A stretch of DNA of 33,524 bases from Oerskovia rustica (GTDB taxonomy: Bacteria; Actinomycetota; Actinomycetes; Actinomycetales; Cellulomonadaceae): positions 1-33,524 of the forward strand of contig NZ_JACSQQ010000022.1 of the NCBI RefSeq assembly GCF_014836555.1, in the 5' to 3' direction. The stretch's first letter is position 1; every line of letters starts with the position of its first letter. The position numbers were made by a program, and so were the translations under genes. This document shows, piece after piece, positions 9,354 to 16,767 of the stretch. The notes beneath the pieces are model-generated. The model had not been told where the DNA came from, did no database searches, and saw nothing but the letters and a program-made list of their open reading frames with translations.

Positions 9354-10463
9354 CTAGGTGGCGGCCCCTCGTCCCTGACGGAACGTCATGGCCCGCTGCA
9401 GCAGGACGAACGCGAGCAGGACCACGCCGATGAAGACCTTGGTCCACCAGGAGTCCAGGCCCTCGCGGGCGATGAGCACCTGGATCAGCCCGTAGACGAG
9501 CACGCCCGCGACCGACCCCAGGACGAACCCGCCGCCACCTGTCAGGAGCGCGCCACCGATCACGACCGCCGCGATCGCGTCGAGCTCCATGCCGATGCCC
9601 GTGAGGTTGAAGCCCGACTTGGTGTAGAGGGCGAACAGGATGCCCGCGATCCCGGCGCACGTGCCGCTGATCACGTAGACCCACACCTTGGTCGAGCTGC
9701 CCTTGAGACCCATGAGGTTCACGGCCGTGCCGTTGTCGCCCGTACCCAGCCCGTAGACCGTGCGGCCGAAGCGCGTGTAGTGCAGCAGGTAGATCGCGAT
9801 CAGCAGGACCACGAACGCGACGACCATGCTCAGGTTGATGCTCCAGGCCTCACGCCCCTCGCCGAACTTGATCTTCCACGAGGCCAGGGCCGCGAAGCCC
9901 TCGTCCTTGATCGCGAGCGACTGGACGCTCACGACGTTGGCCAGGCCGCGCGCGAGGAACATCGCGGCGAGCGAGGCGATGAAGGGTTGTATGTCGAAGT
10001 ACTGGACCATCACGCCGATCAGCAGGCCGAACGTCGTGCCGATCAGCACGCCCAGGATCAGGACCACGGGGAGCGGCGCCCCCGCGATCAGGAGCTTGGC
10101 CACGACCAGGCCCACGAGGGCGACCACGGCACCGACCGACAGGTCGATCCCACCCGTGATGATCACGAACGTCATGCCGATCGCCAGGACGATCAGGTAC
10201 GAGTTGTCGACCAGCAGGTTGGAGAAGAGCCGCATGCTCAGGAAGTCGCGGCGGTCCGTGCTGTAGCGGACCTGGCCCACGACCAGGATGACCGCGAGGG
10301 CCACGAGCGTGCCCGTGACGGGCAGGAGCCGGCGGTCCGAGAGCCTGCGGACCACGGGGTTGGTCATGAGGCGGGCGACGAAGCCCGTGTCGTGGCCTCC
10401 GCGCGGCCCCTTGCCCTGCTGGGGATTCCTCGACGCCCGGGGCGCCGTCTGGACGGTGCTCAT
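9354..10463 (-). CDS. yjfF: Sugar ABC importer permease, YjfF type
   Basis: This is the second membrane subunit (369 aa) of a CUT2-family sugar importer. It has about nine to ten hydrophobic segments. The family signature GMTFVIITGGIDLSVGAVVA lies near residue 100, and a late motif ELDAIAAVVIGGALLTGGGG precedes the SWWTK segment near the end. All of this closely follows E. coli YjfF as I know it. The ATG overlaps the stop codon of the upstream permease gene by 4 nt (ATGA), which points to coupled translation, and AAGGGGG precedes the start. YjfF and YtfT form a heterodimeric pore in the galactofuranose importer. Here the location next to araBDA suggests L-arabinose, perhaps in furanose form, which is inference. 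Confidence 0.92.
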   Translation of the reverse strand: MSTVQTAPRASRNPQQGKGPRGGHDTGFVARLMTNPVVRRLSDRRLLPVTGTLVALAVILVVGQVRYSTDRRDFLSMRLFSNLLVDNSYLIVLAIGMTFVIITGGIDLSVGAVVALVGLVVAKLLIAGAPLPVVLILGVLIGTTFGLLIGVMVQYFDIQPFIASLAAMFLARGLANVVSVQSLAIKDEGFAALASWKIKFGEGREAWSINLSMVVAFVVLLIAIYLLHYTRFGRTVYGLGTGDNGTAVNLMGLKGSSTKVWVYVISGTCAGIAGILFALYTKSGFNLTGIGMELDAIAAVVIGGALLTGGGGFVLGSVAGVLVYGLIQVLIAREGLDSWWTKVFIGVVLLAFVLLQRAMTFRQGRGAAT

Positions 10464-11602
10464 GCTGCTGCCCCCTTCGCACTCGTCGTCGCCGCGCCCG
10501 CGCTCGGCATGGGTCGCTTCCTCGGTCGTCGGGACGTGAGGAGCGAGCGCAGACGCTCGGACGCCGCGATGCACACGACGATCAGCACGAGCGCCTTGAA
10601 CAGCGGCGTGATCTGCGAGCTGATGTGGAAGATGACCACGGCCCGCTCGAGCGTCGACAGGAGCAGCGCCCCGACGACCACGCCCGCGAGGCTGAACTTG
10701 CCGCCGTCGAGCTTGGTGCCGCCCAGGACGACGACCATGATCGCGTCGAGCTCCTTCATGAGGCCGATGTTGTTGGCGTCGGCCGCCATCGTCGGGGCGC
10801 CGTAGACGATGCCCGCGAGCCCGGCCAGGAGGCCGCACAGCAGGTAGACGAACCACGTGATGTTGCGCGACTGGACGCCCGCGAGGCGGCTGGCCTCGCG
10901 GTTGATGCCGATCGACTCGACCAGCATGCCGAGGGCCGTCCGCCGCACCAGCAGCGCGACCAGCGCGAACACGACCGCGGCGATGACCACGGGGGTCGGG
11001 ATGCCCAGGACGAAGCCCGAGCCGATCGACTTGAAGGGCGGGCTCGTGGTCGTGGTGATCTGGCCCTTGGTGATGAGCATCGCGATGCCGCGACCCGCGA
11101 CCATGAGGATCATGGTCGCGATGAACGGCTGGATGCCCAGGACCGTGACCAGGAAGCCGTTGAAGGCGCCGATCACCGCGGCGACCAGGAGGCCGATCGC
11201 GACCGCGGTCAGGGCGGTGCCGACCGTCCCGCCCGTGCCGCTCGCGTCGATGTAGGTCAGCGACACCGCGAGCGAGATCGCCATGACGGCACCCACCGAG
11301 AGGTCGATCCCGCCCGTCGCGATCACGAGGCACATGCCGATGCCGAGCAGGAGCGGGGTCGCGCTCGCGCGCATGATGTCGATCAGCTGGCCGAACAGGT
11401 GGCCGTCCATGATCGTCACGTCGAGGAAGCCGGGGCTGCGCAGGCCGCACGCGAGGAGCATGACGACGAGCGCGACGACGGGCCAGAACAGGTGGTGGTG
11501 CGTCACGCGGCGCAGCGCGCCCTGGGCGGCACGCGGTGCGGGACCGCCGGACACGGGCGGCGACGCCGACGGCGTCGTCGGAGTCGTGGTGGTCGTGCTC
11601 AT
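10460..11602 (-). CDS. ytfT: Sugar ABC importer permease, YtfT type
   Basis: This is the first membrane subunit (380 aa) of the CUT2-type importer. After a Thr/Ser/Pro-rich N-terminal tail of about 35 residues come multiple membrane helices. The segments DGHLFGQLIDI, IATGGIDLSVGAVMAI, IQPFIATMILMVAGRG and ADANNIGLMKELDAIMVVVL match the YtfT subgroup rather than RbsC. It overlaps the ATPase gene upstream and the second permease gene downstream by 4 nt each, so three genes form one translationally coupled unit in the same order as E. coli ytfQ-ytfR-ytfT-yjfF. The Arg/Lys-rich C-terminus should face the cytoplasm. Confidence 0.93.
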   Translation of the reverse strand: MSTTTTTPTTPSASPPVSGGPAPRAAQGALRRVTHHHLFWPVVALVVMLLACGLRSPGFLDVTIMDGHLFGQLIDIMRASATPLLLGIGMCLVIATGGIDLSVGAVMAISLAVSLTYIDASGTGGTVGTALTAVAIGLLVAAVIGAFNGFLVTVLGIQPFIATMILMVAGRGIAMLITKGQITTTTSPPFKSIGSGFVLGIPTPVVIAAVVFALVALLVRRTALGMLVESIGINREASRLAGVQSRNITWFVYLLCGLLAGLAGIVYGAPTMAADANNIGLMKELDAIMVVVLGGTKLDGGKFSLAGVVVGALLLSTLERAVVIFHISSQITPLFKALVLIVVCIAASERLRSLLTSRRPRKRPMPSAGAATTSAKGAAA

Positions 11603-13137
11603 GATGCGCTCCCGCTCGCTGCGATCGTCTCGAGGATCGTGGTGGACGTGACGTCCGGGCCGTTGGTGATCTCGCCGATCTTCTGGCGGTCACGCATGAC
11701 GACGACGCGCTGGCTCAGGCGCAGCACCTCGTCGAGCTCGGACGAGATGAAGACCACGCCCATCCCGTCGCCTGCCAGCTCGGCGACGAGCCGCTGGATC
11801 TCGGCCTTGGCCCCCACGTCGATGCCGCGCGTGGGCTCGTCGAGGATGATGAGGCGCGGTGCGGTCGCGAGCCAGCGGGCCAGGAGGACCTTCTGCTGGT
11901 TGCCGCCCGACAGGTTCTTGATGAGCATGTTCGGGTTCGCCGGGTAGACGTTGAGCGCCTTCATGTAGCGGTCGACGACCGCGTCCAGCTCCTTGGCCGG
12001 GACGGGGCGCCACGGGCCGCGGCTCGCCTGCATCGCGAGGGCGATGTTCTCGCGGACCGTGAGGTCCCCGATGATGCCCTCCTTCTTGCGGTCCTCCGAG
12101 GAGAACGCGACGCCTCGCTTGATCGAGGTCAGGGGGGCCGCGCCACGCGTCGCGCCGTCGAAGGTCAGCTTTCCGCTGCCCGCCCTGTCGGCGCCGTAGA
12201 GGAGGCGGGCGACCTCGGTGCGGCCCGAGCCGAGCAGGCCCGCGACGCCGACGATCTCGCCCGCGTGCACGTCGAGGTCGAACGGTTCGACCGAGCCGTC
12301 GCGTCCCAGCGCGACGGCCCGGAGCAGAGGCTCCTCGTCGTGCTCGGAGGCGACGCGGTGCGCGCGCTCCTCGACGTCGGCCAGGGCCTCCCCGGACCTG
12401 CCGATCATCGCGGAGATGAGCTCCATGCGCGGAAGCTCCTTCGTGAGGTGCTCGGAGATGAGCCGTCCGTTGCGCAGGATCGTCAGGCGGTCGGTGATCT
12501 CGTAGATCTGGTCGAGGAAGTGCGACACGAAGAGGATCGCGACGCCCTTGTCCCGCAGCGAGCGGATCACGTCGAAGAGCTCGGCGACCTCGGCCTTGTC
12601 GAGGCTCGAGGTGGGCTCGTCGAGGATCAGGACCTTCGCGTCGACGACCATGGCCCTCGCGATCGCGCAGAGCTGCTGCACGGCGATCGAGTGGGAGGAC
12701 AAGGCCGACGAGGGGTCGATGTCCAGGTTGAGGAGGGCGAGGTGCTCGCGGGCCTTGCGGCGCGTCGCGGGCCAGTTGATGAAAGGACCGAACCGGATCT
12801 CGTGCCCGAGCATGATGTTCTCGGCGACCGAGAGGTTCGAGCAGAGGTTGACCTCCTGGTACACGGTGCTGATGCCCGCGTCCTGGGAGTCGCGGGTCCG
12901 CGTGAACCGGTGCTCGGCACCGGAGACCACGATGCGGCCCGCGTCGATCTGGTAGACCCCCGTGAGGGCCTTGATGAGAGTGGACTTGCCGGCGCCGTTC
13001 TCGCCCATGAGGGCGTGGACCTCGCCGGGGCGGAGGGTGAGGTCGACGCCGTCGAGAGCCTTGACGCCCGGGAACTCGATGGTGATCCCGGTCATCTCCA
13101 CCACGGGCGCCGCGTACGCGGCGGTCGTCGTTGACAT
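11599..13137 (-). CDS. ytfR: Sugar ABC importer ATPase with two nucleotide-binding domains, YtfR type
   Basis: This fused ATPase (512 aa) powers the importer. The first half has Walker A GENGAGKST (45-53), Q-loop Gln94, a weak signature region (SIAVQQL, about 150-156) and Walker B ILDEPTSSLD (171-180). The second half has a degenerate P-loop (GLLGSGRTE, 300-308), signature LSGGNQQKV (409-417) and ILDEPTRGID (431-440). One canonical and one degenerate P-loop is the normal RbsA/YtfR pattern. The start at 13137 is preceded by GGAAG; longer readings from 13242 run through the intergenic hairpin and are unlikely. A 146-base gap with a strong hairpin separates it from the binding-protein gene. Its end overlaps the first permease gene by 4 nt. 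Confidence 0.95.
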   Translation of the reverse strand: MSTTTAAYAAPVVEMTGITIEFPGVKALDGVDLTLRPGEVHALMGENGAGKSTLIKALTGVYQIDAGRIVVSGAEHRFTRTRDSQDAGISTVYQEVNLCSNLSVAENIMLGHEIRFGPFINWPATRRKAREHLALLNLDIDPSSALSSHSIAVQQLCAIARAMVVDAKVLILDEPTSSLDKAEVAELFDVIRSLRDKGVAILFVSHFLDQIYEITDRLTILRNGRLISEHLTKELPRMELISAMIGRSGEALADVEERAHRVASEHDEEPLLRAVALGRDGSVEPFDLDVHAGEIVGVAGLLGSGRTEVARLLYGADRAGSGKLTFDGATRGAAPLTSIKRGVAFSSEDRKKEGIIGDLTVRENIALAMQASRGPWRPVPAKELDAVVDRYMKALNVYPANPNMLIKNLSGGNQQKVLLARWLATAPRLIILDEPTRGIDVGAKAEIQRLVAELAGDGMGVVFISSELDEVLRLSQRVVVMRDRQKIGEITNGPDVTSTTILETIAASGSAS

Positions 13138-13181
13138 GTGTTCTTCCGTCCTGGGGAAGGGGCTGGAGCTCAGGCACCTGC

Positions 13182-13210
13182 CGGCAGGGACGAGGGGCTC
13201 GTCCCTGCCG
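13182..13210 (-). other. Strong intercistronic hairpin between binding-protein and ATPase genes
   Basis: CGGCAGGGACGAG (13182-13194) and CTCGTCCCTGCCG (13198-13210) form a perfect 13-bp stem with a 3-base loop. It lies just past the binding-protein gene and before the ATPase gene. Such a position is known in other ABC operons, where a hairpin lowers read-through or protects the upstream mRNA so that more binding protein than membrane complex is made. That role here is inference. Confidence 0.65.
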
Positions 13211-13283
13211 CGCGGTGTGTGCGCCCGCCCCGGTCGCCGCACCGCGGAGGGCGGCGGCCGGGCGGGCCGTCAGGTGCTGCGCG

Positions 13284-14273
13284 TCAGAACGAGCGGGCGT
13301 CGATGACGTCCTGCGTGATGGTCTGGTCGAACGCCTGGTCGACGACGATGGTCTCCTTCTCGACGTCCTCGCCGGCCGCGACCTGCTTGATGAGCTCGAG
13401 GAGCTGGTCGCCGAAGGCCGGGTTGCACTCGACCACGAAGTTGAACTTGCCGTCGAGGAGCGCGGTCAGGCCGTCCTTGACCCCGTCGACCGTGACGATC
13501 TGGATGTCCTTGCCCGGGACCTTGCCCGCGGCCTCGATGGCCTCGATGGCGCCGAGGCCCATGTCGTCGTTGTGGGCGAAGATGAGGTTCATGTCGGGGT
13601 AGGCCTGGAGCGCTGCCTCGGTGGCCGCCTTGCCCTCGGCGCGCGTGAAGTTGCCGGTCGCCTCGCCGACGATCTGGTCCTCGACGACCGAGCGGAAGCC
13701 TTCCTGACGGTTGGTCTGGGCGCCCGAGCCCATGGTGCCCTGGAGCTCGAAGACCTTGGCGTCGGGAGCGTTCTCCGCGACCCACTCGCCCGCGGTGACT
13801 CCCTCTGCCGTGAAGTCGGCGCCGATCCAGGTGACGAACGGGTCCTCGACCGTGGTGTCGACCGTGCGGTCCACGAGGACGACGGGGATCTCGGCGTCCT
13901 TGATCTCCTGGAGGACCTCGTCCCATCCGGTCTCGATGACCGGGGAGAACGCGATGACGTCGACGTCCTGGTCGATGAAGTCGCGGAGGGCCTTGATCTG
14001 GTTCTCCTGCTTCTGCTGCGCGTCGACGAACGTCAGGTCGATGCCGTTCTCGGCCGTGAGGTTGGCCTTGACCGACTCGGTGTTGGCGGTGCGCCAGCCG
14101 CTCTCCGCGCCGAGCTGGGAGAAGCCGACGCGGATGTTCTCGCCGCCTCCGCCCGCTCCGGCGGTGCCGTCCGCCGAGTCGGTGCTGCCGCCGCTGCAGG
14201 CCGCGAGCGCGAGGACCGCTGCGCCTGCGAGGATCCCGGTGAACCGCACGCGTGCCGTGGTCTTGTTGAACAT
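13284..14273 (-). CDS. ytfQ: Sugar-binding lipoprotein of the ABC importer, YtfQ type
   Basis: This is the extracytoplasmic substrate-binding subunit (329 aa). A lipoprotein signal ends in LALAAC with Cys26 as the expected lipidated residue, followed by a Ser/Gly/Asp-rich tether. The body is a type I periplasmic-binding fold. VGFSQLGAESGWR, DAQQKQENQIKALRDFI, IETGWDEVL and FAHNDDMGLGAIEAIE closely resemble E. coli YtfQ, which binds galactofuranose. A strong AAGGAGGAGATC leads into the ATG, so it is probably the best translated gene of the locus. A perfect LacI-type operator lies about 100 bases upstream. The araA gene ends 205 bases upstream, so it may have its own regulated promoter. The substrate is inferred from its araBDA neighbours as L-arabinose. 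Confidence 0.94.
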   Translation of the reverse strand: MFNKTTARVRFTGILAGAAVLALAACSGGSTDSADGTAGAGGGGENIRVGFSQLGAESGWRTANTESVKANLTAENGIDLTFVDAQQKQENQIKALRDFIDQDVDVIAFSPVIETGWDEVLQEIKDAEIPVVLVDRTVDTTVEDPFVTWIGADFTAEGVTAGEWVAENAPDAKVFELQGTMGSGAQTNRQEGFRSVVEDQIVGEATGNFTRAEGKAATEAALQAYPDMNLIFAHNDDMGLGAIEAIEAAGKVPGKDIQIVTVDGVKDGLTALLDGKFNFVVECNPAFGDQLLELIKQVAAGEDVEKETIVVDQAFDQTITQDVIDARSF

Positions 14274-14372
14274 GATCTCCTCCTTGAGATGTCCCGCTGC
14301 GCCCGCCGTGGGCGTCGAACGGTTCTTGCGGGCCTGGGCCCTGTCAGTCGATTGGATGGTCGGTCGTGCGTG

Positions 14373-14384
14373 GTGAGCGCTCAC
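14373..14384. promoter_or_regulatory. LacI-family operator before the binding-protein gene
   Basis: GTGAGCGCTCAC is a perfect 12-bp palindrome with the AGCGCT core typical of LacI-family operators. It shares its half-site with the two operators before araB. It is about 90 bases upstream of the ytfQ-type ATG. I could not define the core promoter around it with confidence. Confidence 0.75.
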
Positions 14385-14409
14385 ACGAGCACTCGGCCTA
14401 CCGGGGCTA

Positions 14410-14438
14410 CCGGGCGGTAAGTGTTCCCCATCGCCCGG
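14410..14438 (-). terminator. Possible hairpin after araA
   Basis: CCGGGCG (14410-14416) and CGCCCGG (14432-14438) can pair across a 15-base loop, 41 bases beyond the araA stop. The long loop and missing T-run make this a weak candidate for ending araBDA transcription before the importer promoter. Confidence 0.3.
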
Positions 14439-14478
14439 GTCCCCCCACACTGCGTCCGGTCTACGAGCAGGTCCGTCC

Positions 14479-15987
14479 TCAGAAGCCCTGCGCGAGCCGG
14501 TAGTACGCCTGGTTCCATCGCAGCTCTCGCGCGAAGGACCGGGTGGTCGTGGACTCGTCGATCACGGCGAGCTCCGTGCCGGCGATCTGGGCGAAGTCCT
14601 CGAAGGCCTCGAGCCCCAGCGCCGTGGTCATGACGGTGTGGTGCGCGCCTCCCGCGGTGAGCCACGCCTCGGCCGAGACCGCGAAGCTCGGCGCTGGCTC
14701 CCACAGGGCACGTGCCACGGGCAGCCTGGGCAGGTCGTGCTCCGGCGCCACGACCTCGACCACGTTGGCCACGAGGCGGAACCGCTCGCGCATGTCGCTC
14801 AGGGCGACGACGAGTGCGGGACCCGCGTCGGTGTCGAACACGAGCCGCACGGGGTCCTCGCGGCCCCCGATCCCCAGCGCGTGCACCTCGAGGCGGGGCC
14901 GCGCCGTCGTGAGACTCGGGCAGACCTCGAGCATGTGCGCCCCGAGGATCCGCTCGGCACCGGGCACCATGTCGTAGGTGTAGTCCTCCATGAGCGAGGC
15001 GCCGCCGGGCAGCCCGTGGCCCATGACCTTCGCGGCGCGCACGAGCAGCGCGGTCTTCCAGTCCCCCTCCGCGCCGAACCCGTAGCCGTCGGCCATGAGG
15101 CGCTGGACGGCGAGCCCCGGGAGCTGGCGGAGCCCGCCCAGGTCCTCGAAGTTCGTCGTGAAGGCGCCGAACCCGCCCTCCTCGAGGAAGGAGCGCAGGC
15201 CCAGCTCGATGCGCGCCCCGTAGCGCAGCGACGCGTGCCTCTCGGCACCGGGGAGCAGCTCGGGGGCCACGTCGTACATCCCGACGTACTCCTTGACGAG
15301 GATGTCGACGTCGCTCTCGTCGACCGCGTCGACCCGTTCGACGAGGTCGTTGACACCCCACGTGTTGACGGAGACGCCGAACCGGACCTCGGCCTCGGTC
15401 TTGTCGCCCTCGGTCACGGCCACGCCGCGCATGTTGTCGCCGAACCGGGCGAGCCGCAGCGAGCCCACCTCGGCCCAGGCCGTCGCGGCGCGCGCCCAGG
15501 TCCCGATCCTCGCGGTGACGTCCGGGTTGCTCACGTGACCCACGACGGTCTTGCGCGAGACCCCGAGCCGCGACTGGATGTACCCGAACTCGCGGTCGCC
15601 GTGGGCGGCCTGGTTGAGGTTCATGAAGTCCATGTCGATCTCGGACCAGGGCAGCTCGACGTTGGCCTGCGTGTGCAGGTGGAGCAGCGGGGTGCCGAGG
15701 GCCTCGAGCCCGCGGATCCACATCTTCGCCGGGGAGAACGTGTGCATCCACACGACGAGCCCCACGCACGCGTCGTCCGCGTTGGCGTCGAGCGCGGCCC
15801 GCCGGATCGCGTCCGAGTCCTTGAGCACGGGCTTCCAGACGATACGTACCGGGACGTCGCTCGAGGCGTCGATCGCCGCGGCGATCTCCTGGGACTGCGC
15901 GGCGACCTGGCGCAGGGTCTCCTCGCCGTAGAGGTCCTGGCTCCCGGTCAGGAACCAGATCTCCCTGGTGTCGAAGGGGTTCTTCAT
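14479..15987 (-). CDS. araA: L-arabinose isomerase
   Basis: AraA interconverts L-arabinose and L-ribulose in the cytoplasm, the first step of arabinose use. The 502-aa length matches the family (about 500 aa in E. coli). The metal-binding set is present at the expected places: Glu307 in GAEGDW, Glu334 in SLMEDYTYD, His351 in GAHMLEVC and His450 in GGAHHTV. The N-terminus ([17 protein letters not shown]) is the standard family opening. The ATG at 15987 is preceded by GAGGAA. It is the last gene of araB-araD-araA, 66 bases after araD, with a stem-loop at that junction. It has no paralog in this window. Confidence 0.97.
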   Translation of the reverse strand: MKNPFDTREIWFLTGSQDLYGEETLRQVAAQSQEIAAAIDASSDVPVRIVWKPVLKDSDAIRRAALDANADDACVGLVVWMHTFSPAKMWIRGLEALGTPLLHLHTQANVELPWSEIDMDFMNLNQAAHGDREFGYIQSRLGVSRKTVVGHVSNPDVTARIGTWARAATAWAEVGSLRLARFGDNMRGVAVTEGDKTEAEVRFGVSVNTWGVNDLVERVDAVDESDVDILVKEYVGMYDVAPELLPGAERHASLRYGARIELGLRSFLEEGGFGAFTTNFEDLGGLRQLPGLAVQRLMADGYGFGAEGDWKTALLVRAAKVMGHGLPGGASLMEDYTYDMVPGAERILGAHMLEVCPSLTTARPRLEVHALGIGGREDPVRLVFDTDAGPALVVALSDMRERFRLVANVVEVVAPEHDLPRLPVARALWEPAPSFAVSAEAWLTAGGAHHTVMTTALGLEAFEDFAQIAGTELAVIDESTTTRSFARELRWNQAYYRLAQGF

Positions 15988-16044
15988 GTGCGTCGTTTCC
16001 TCACTGAAATAGCACGCGGTGGTTCTGGTCGTGGGGTGGGCGGG

Positions 16045-16069
16045 GCCCGCGGGTCAACCGCCCGCGGGC
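16045..16069 (-). other. Hairpin enclosing the araD stop codon
   Basis: GCCCGCGGG (16045-16053) and CCCGCGGGC (16061-16069) form a perfect 9-bp stem. Its 7-base loop contains the araD stop codon (16054-16056). In the mRNA this hairpin would form after ribosomes leave araD, so it could tune araA translation or mRNA processing. That function is inference. Confidence 0.45.
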
Positions 16070-16767
16070 GCCTGGCCGTACACGTTCTGGTAGCGGTCGT
16101 AGAGCGAGTCGACGTCGCCCTGCGCGATGGGCAGCGGCTCGCCGAGCTGGCGCGCGACGTGCACGGTCCGCGCGACCTCCTCGCACATCACTGCGGCCTT
16201 GACCGCGCCGCGCGCGTCCTTGCCGATCGTGAAGGGGCCGTGGTTGCGCATCAGGACGGCGGGGCTCCGCGAGGTGCGGAGCGTGTCGACGATGCCCTTG
16301 CCGATCGAGTCGTCGCCGATCAGCGCGAAGGGTCCTACGGGGATCTCGCCGCCGAACTCGTCGGCCATCATCGTCAGGACGCACGGCACGGGCTCGGCGC
16401 GCGCGGCCCAGGCGGTCGCGTACGTCGAGTGCGTGTGCACGACCCCCCCGACGTGCGGCATGTGCCGGTAGACGTACGCGTGCGCCGCGGTGTCCGACGA
16501 CGGTGCGCGCGTCCCCTCGACCAGGTTCCCGTCGAGGTCGCACACGACCATCGACCCGGGGGTCAGGTCGTCGTACGCGACGCCGGACGGCTTGATGACG
16601 AACAGGTCGGCGCCCTCGACGCGCTCGGAGACGTTCCCCGCGGTCCAGACGACGAGCTCGTAGCGGGTCAGCTCGCGGTGCAGGGCCGCGACCCGCTCGC
16701 GCGAGGCCTCGACCGCCGCGCGGACCGCGGGGGCGAGCTCCGCCGTCGGGCTGGTGGTGGTGCTCAT
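16054..16767 (-). CDS. araD: L-ribulose-5-phosphate 4-epimerase
   Basis: AraD converts L-ribulose 5-phosphate to D-xylulose 5-phosphate, the entry point to the pentose phosphate pathway. The protein has 237 aa, close to the class II aldolase/epimerase family norm of about 230. Zn ligands are visible as His111 and His113 (VVHTHSTYA) and His176 (RNHGPFTIG). The phosphate-binding elements WTAGNVSER and IKPSGVAYD are also present. The ATG overlaps the araB stop by 4 nt (ATGA), so the two are probably translationally coupled. The Thr- and Ala-rich first 15 residues look like a non-conserved extension. Confidence 0.96.
   Translation of the reverse strand: MSTTTSPTAELAPAVRAAVEASRERVAALHRELTRYELVVWTAGNVSERVEGADLFVIKPSGVAYDDLTPGSMVVCDLDGNLVEGTRAPSSDTAAHAYVYRHMPHVGGVVHTHSTYATAWAARAEPVPCVLTMMADEFGGEIPVGPFALIGDDSIGKGIVDTLRTSRSPAVLMRNHGPFTIGKDARGAVKAAVMCEEVARTVHVARQLGEPLPIAQGDVDSLYDRYQNVYGQAPAGG

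Noticed and set aside
6314-9433. 1039-codon open frame opposite the GH51 gene
   Set aside because: Same low-complexity composition, no recognisable motif, and the opposite strand has the catalytic motifs of GH51.
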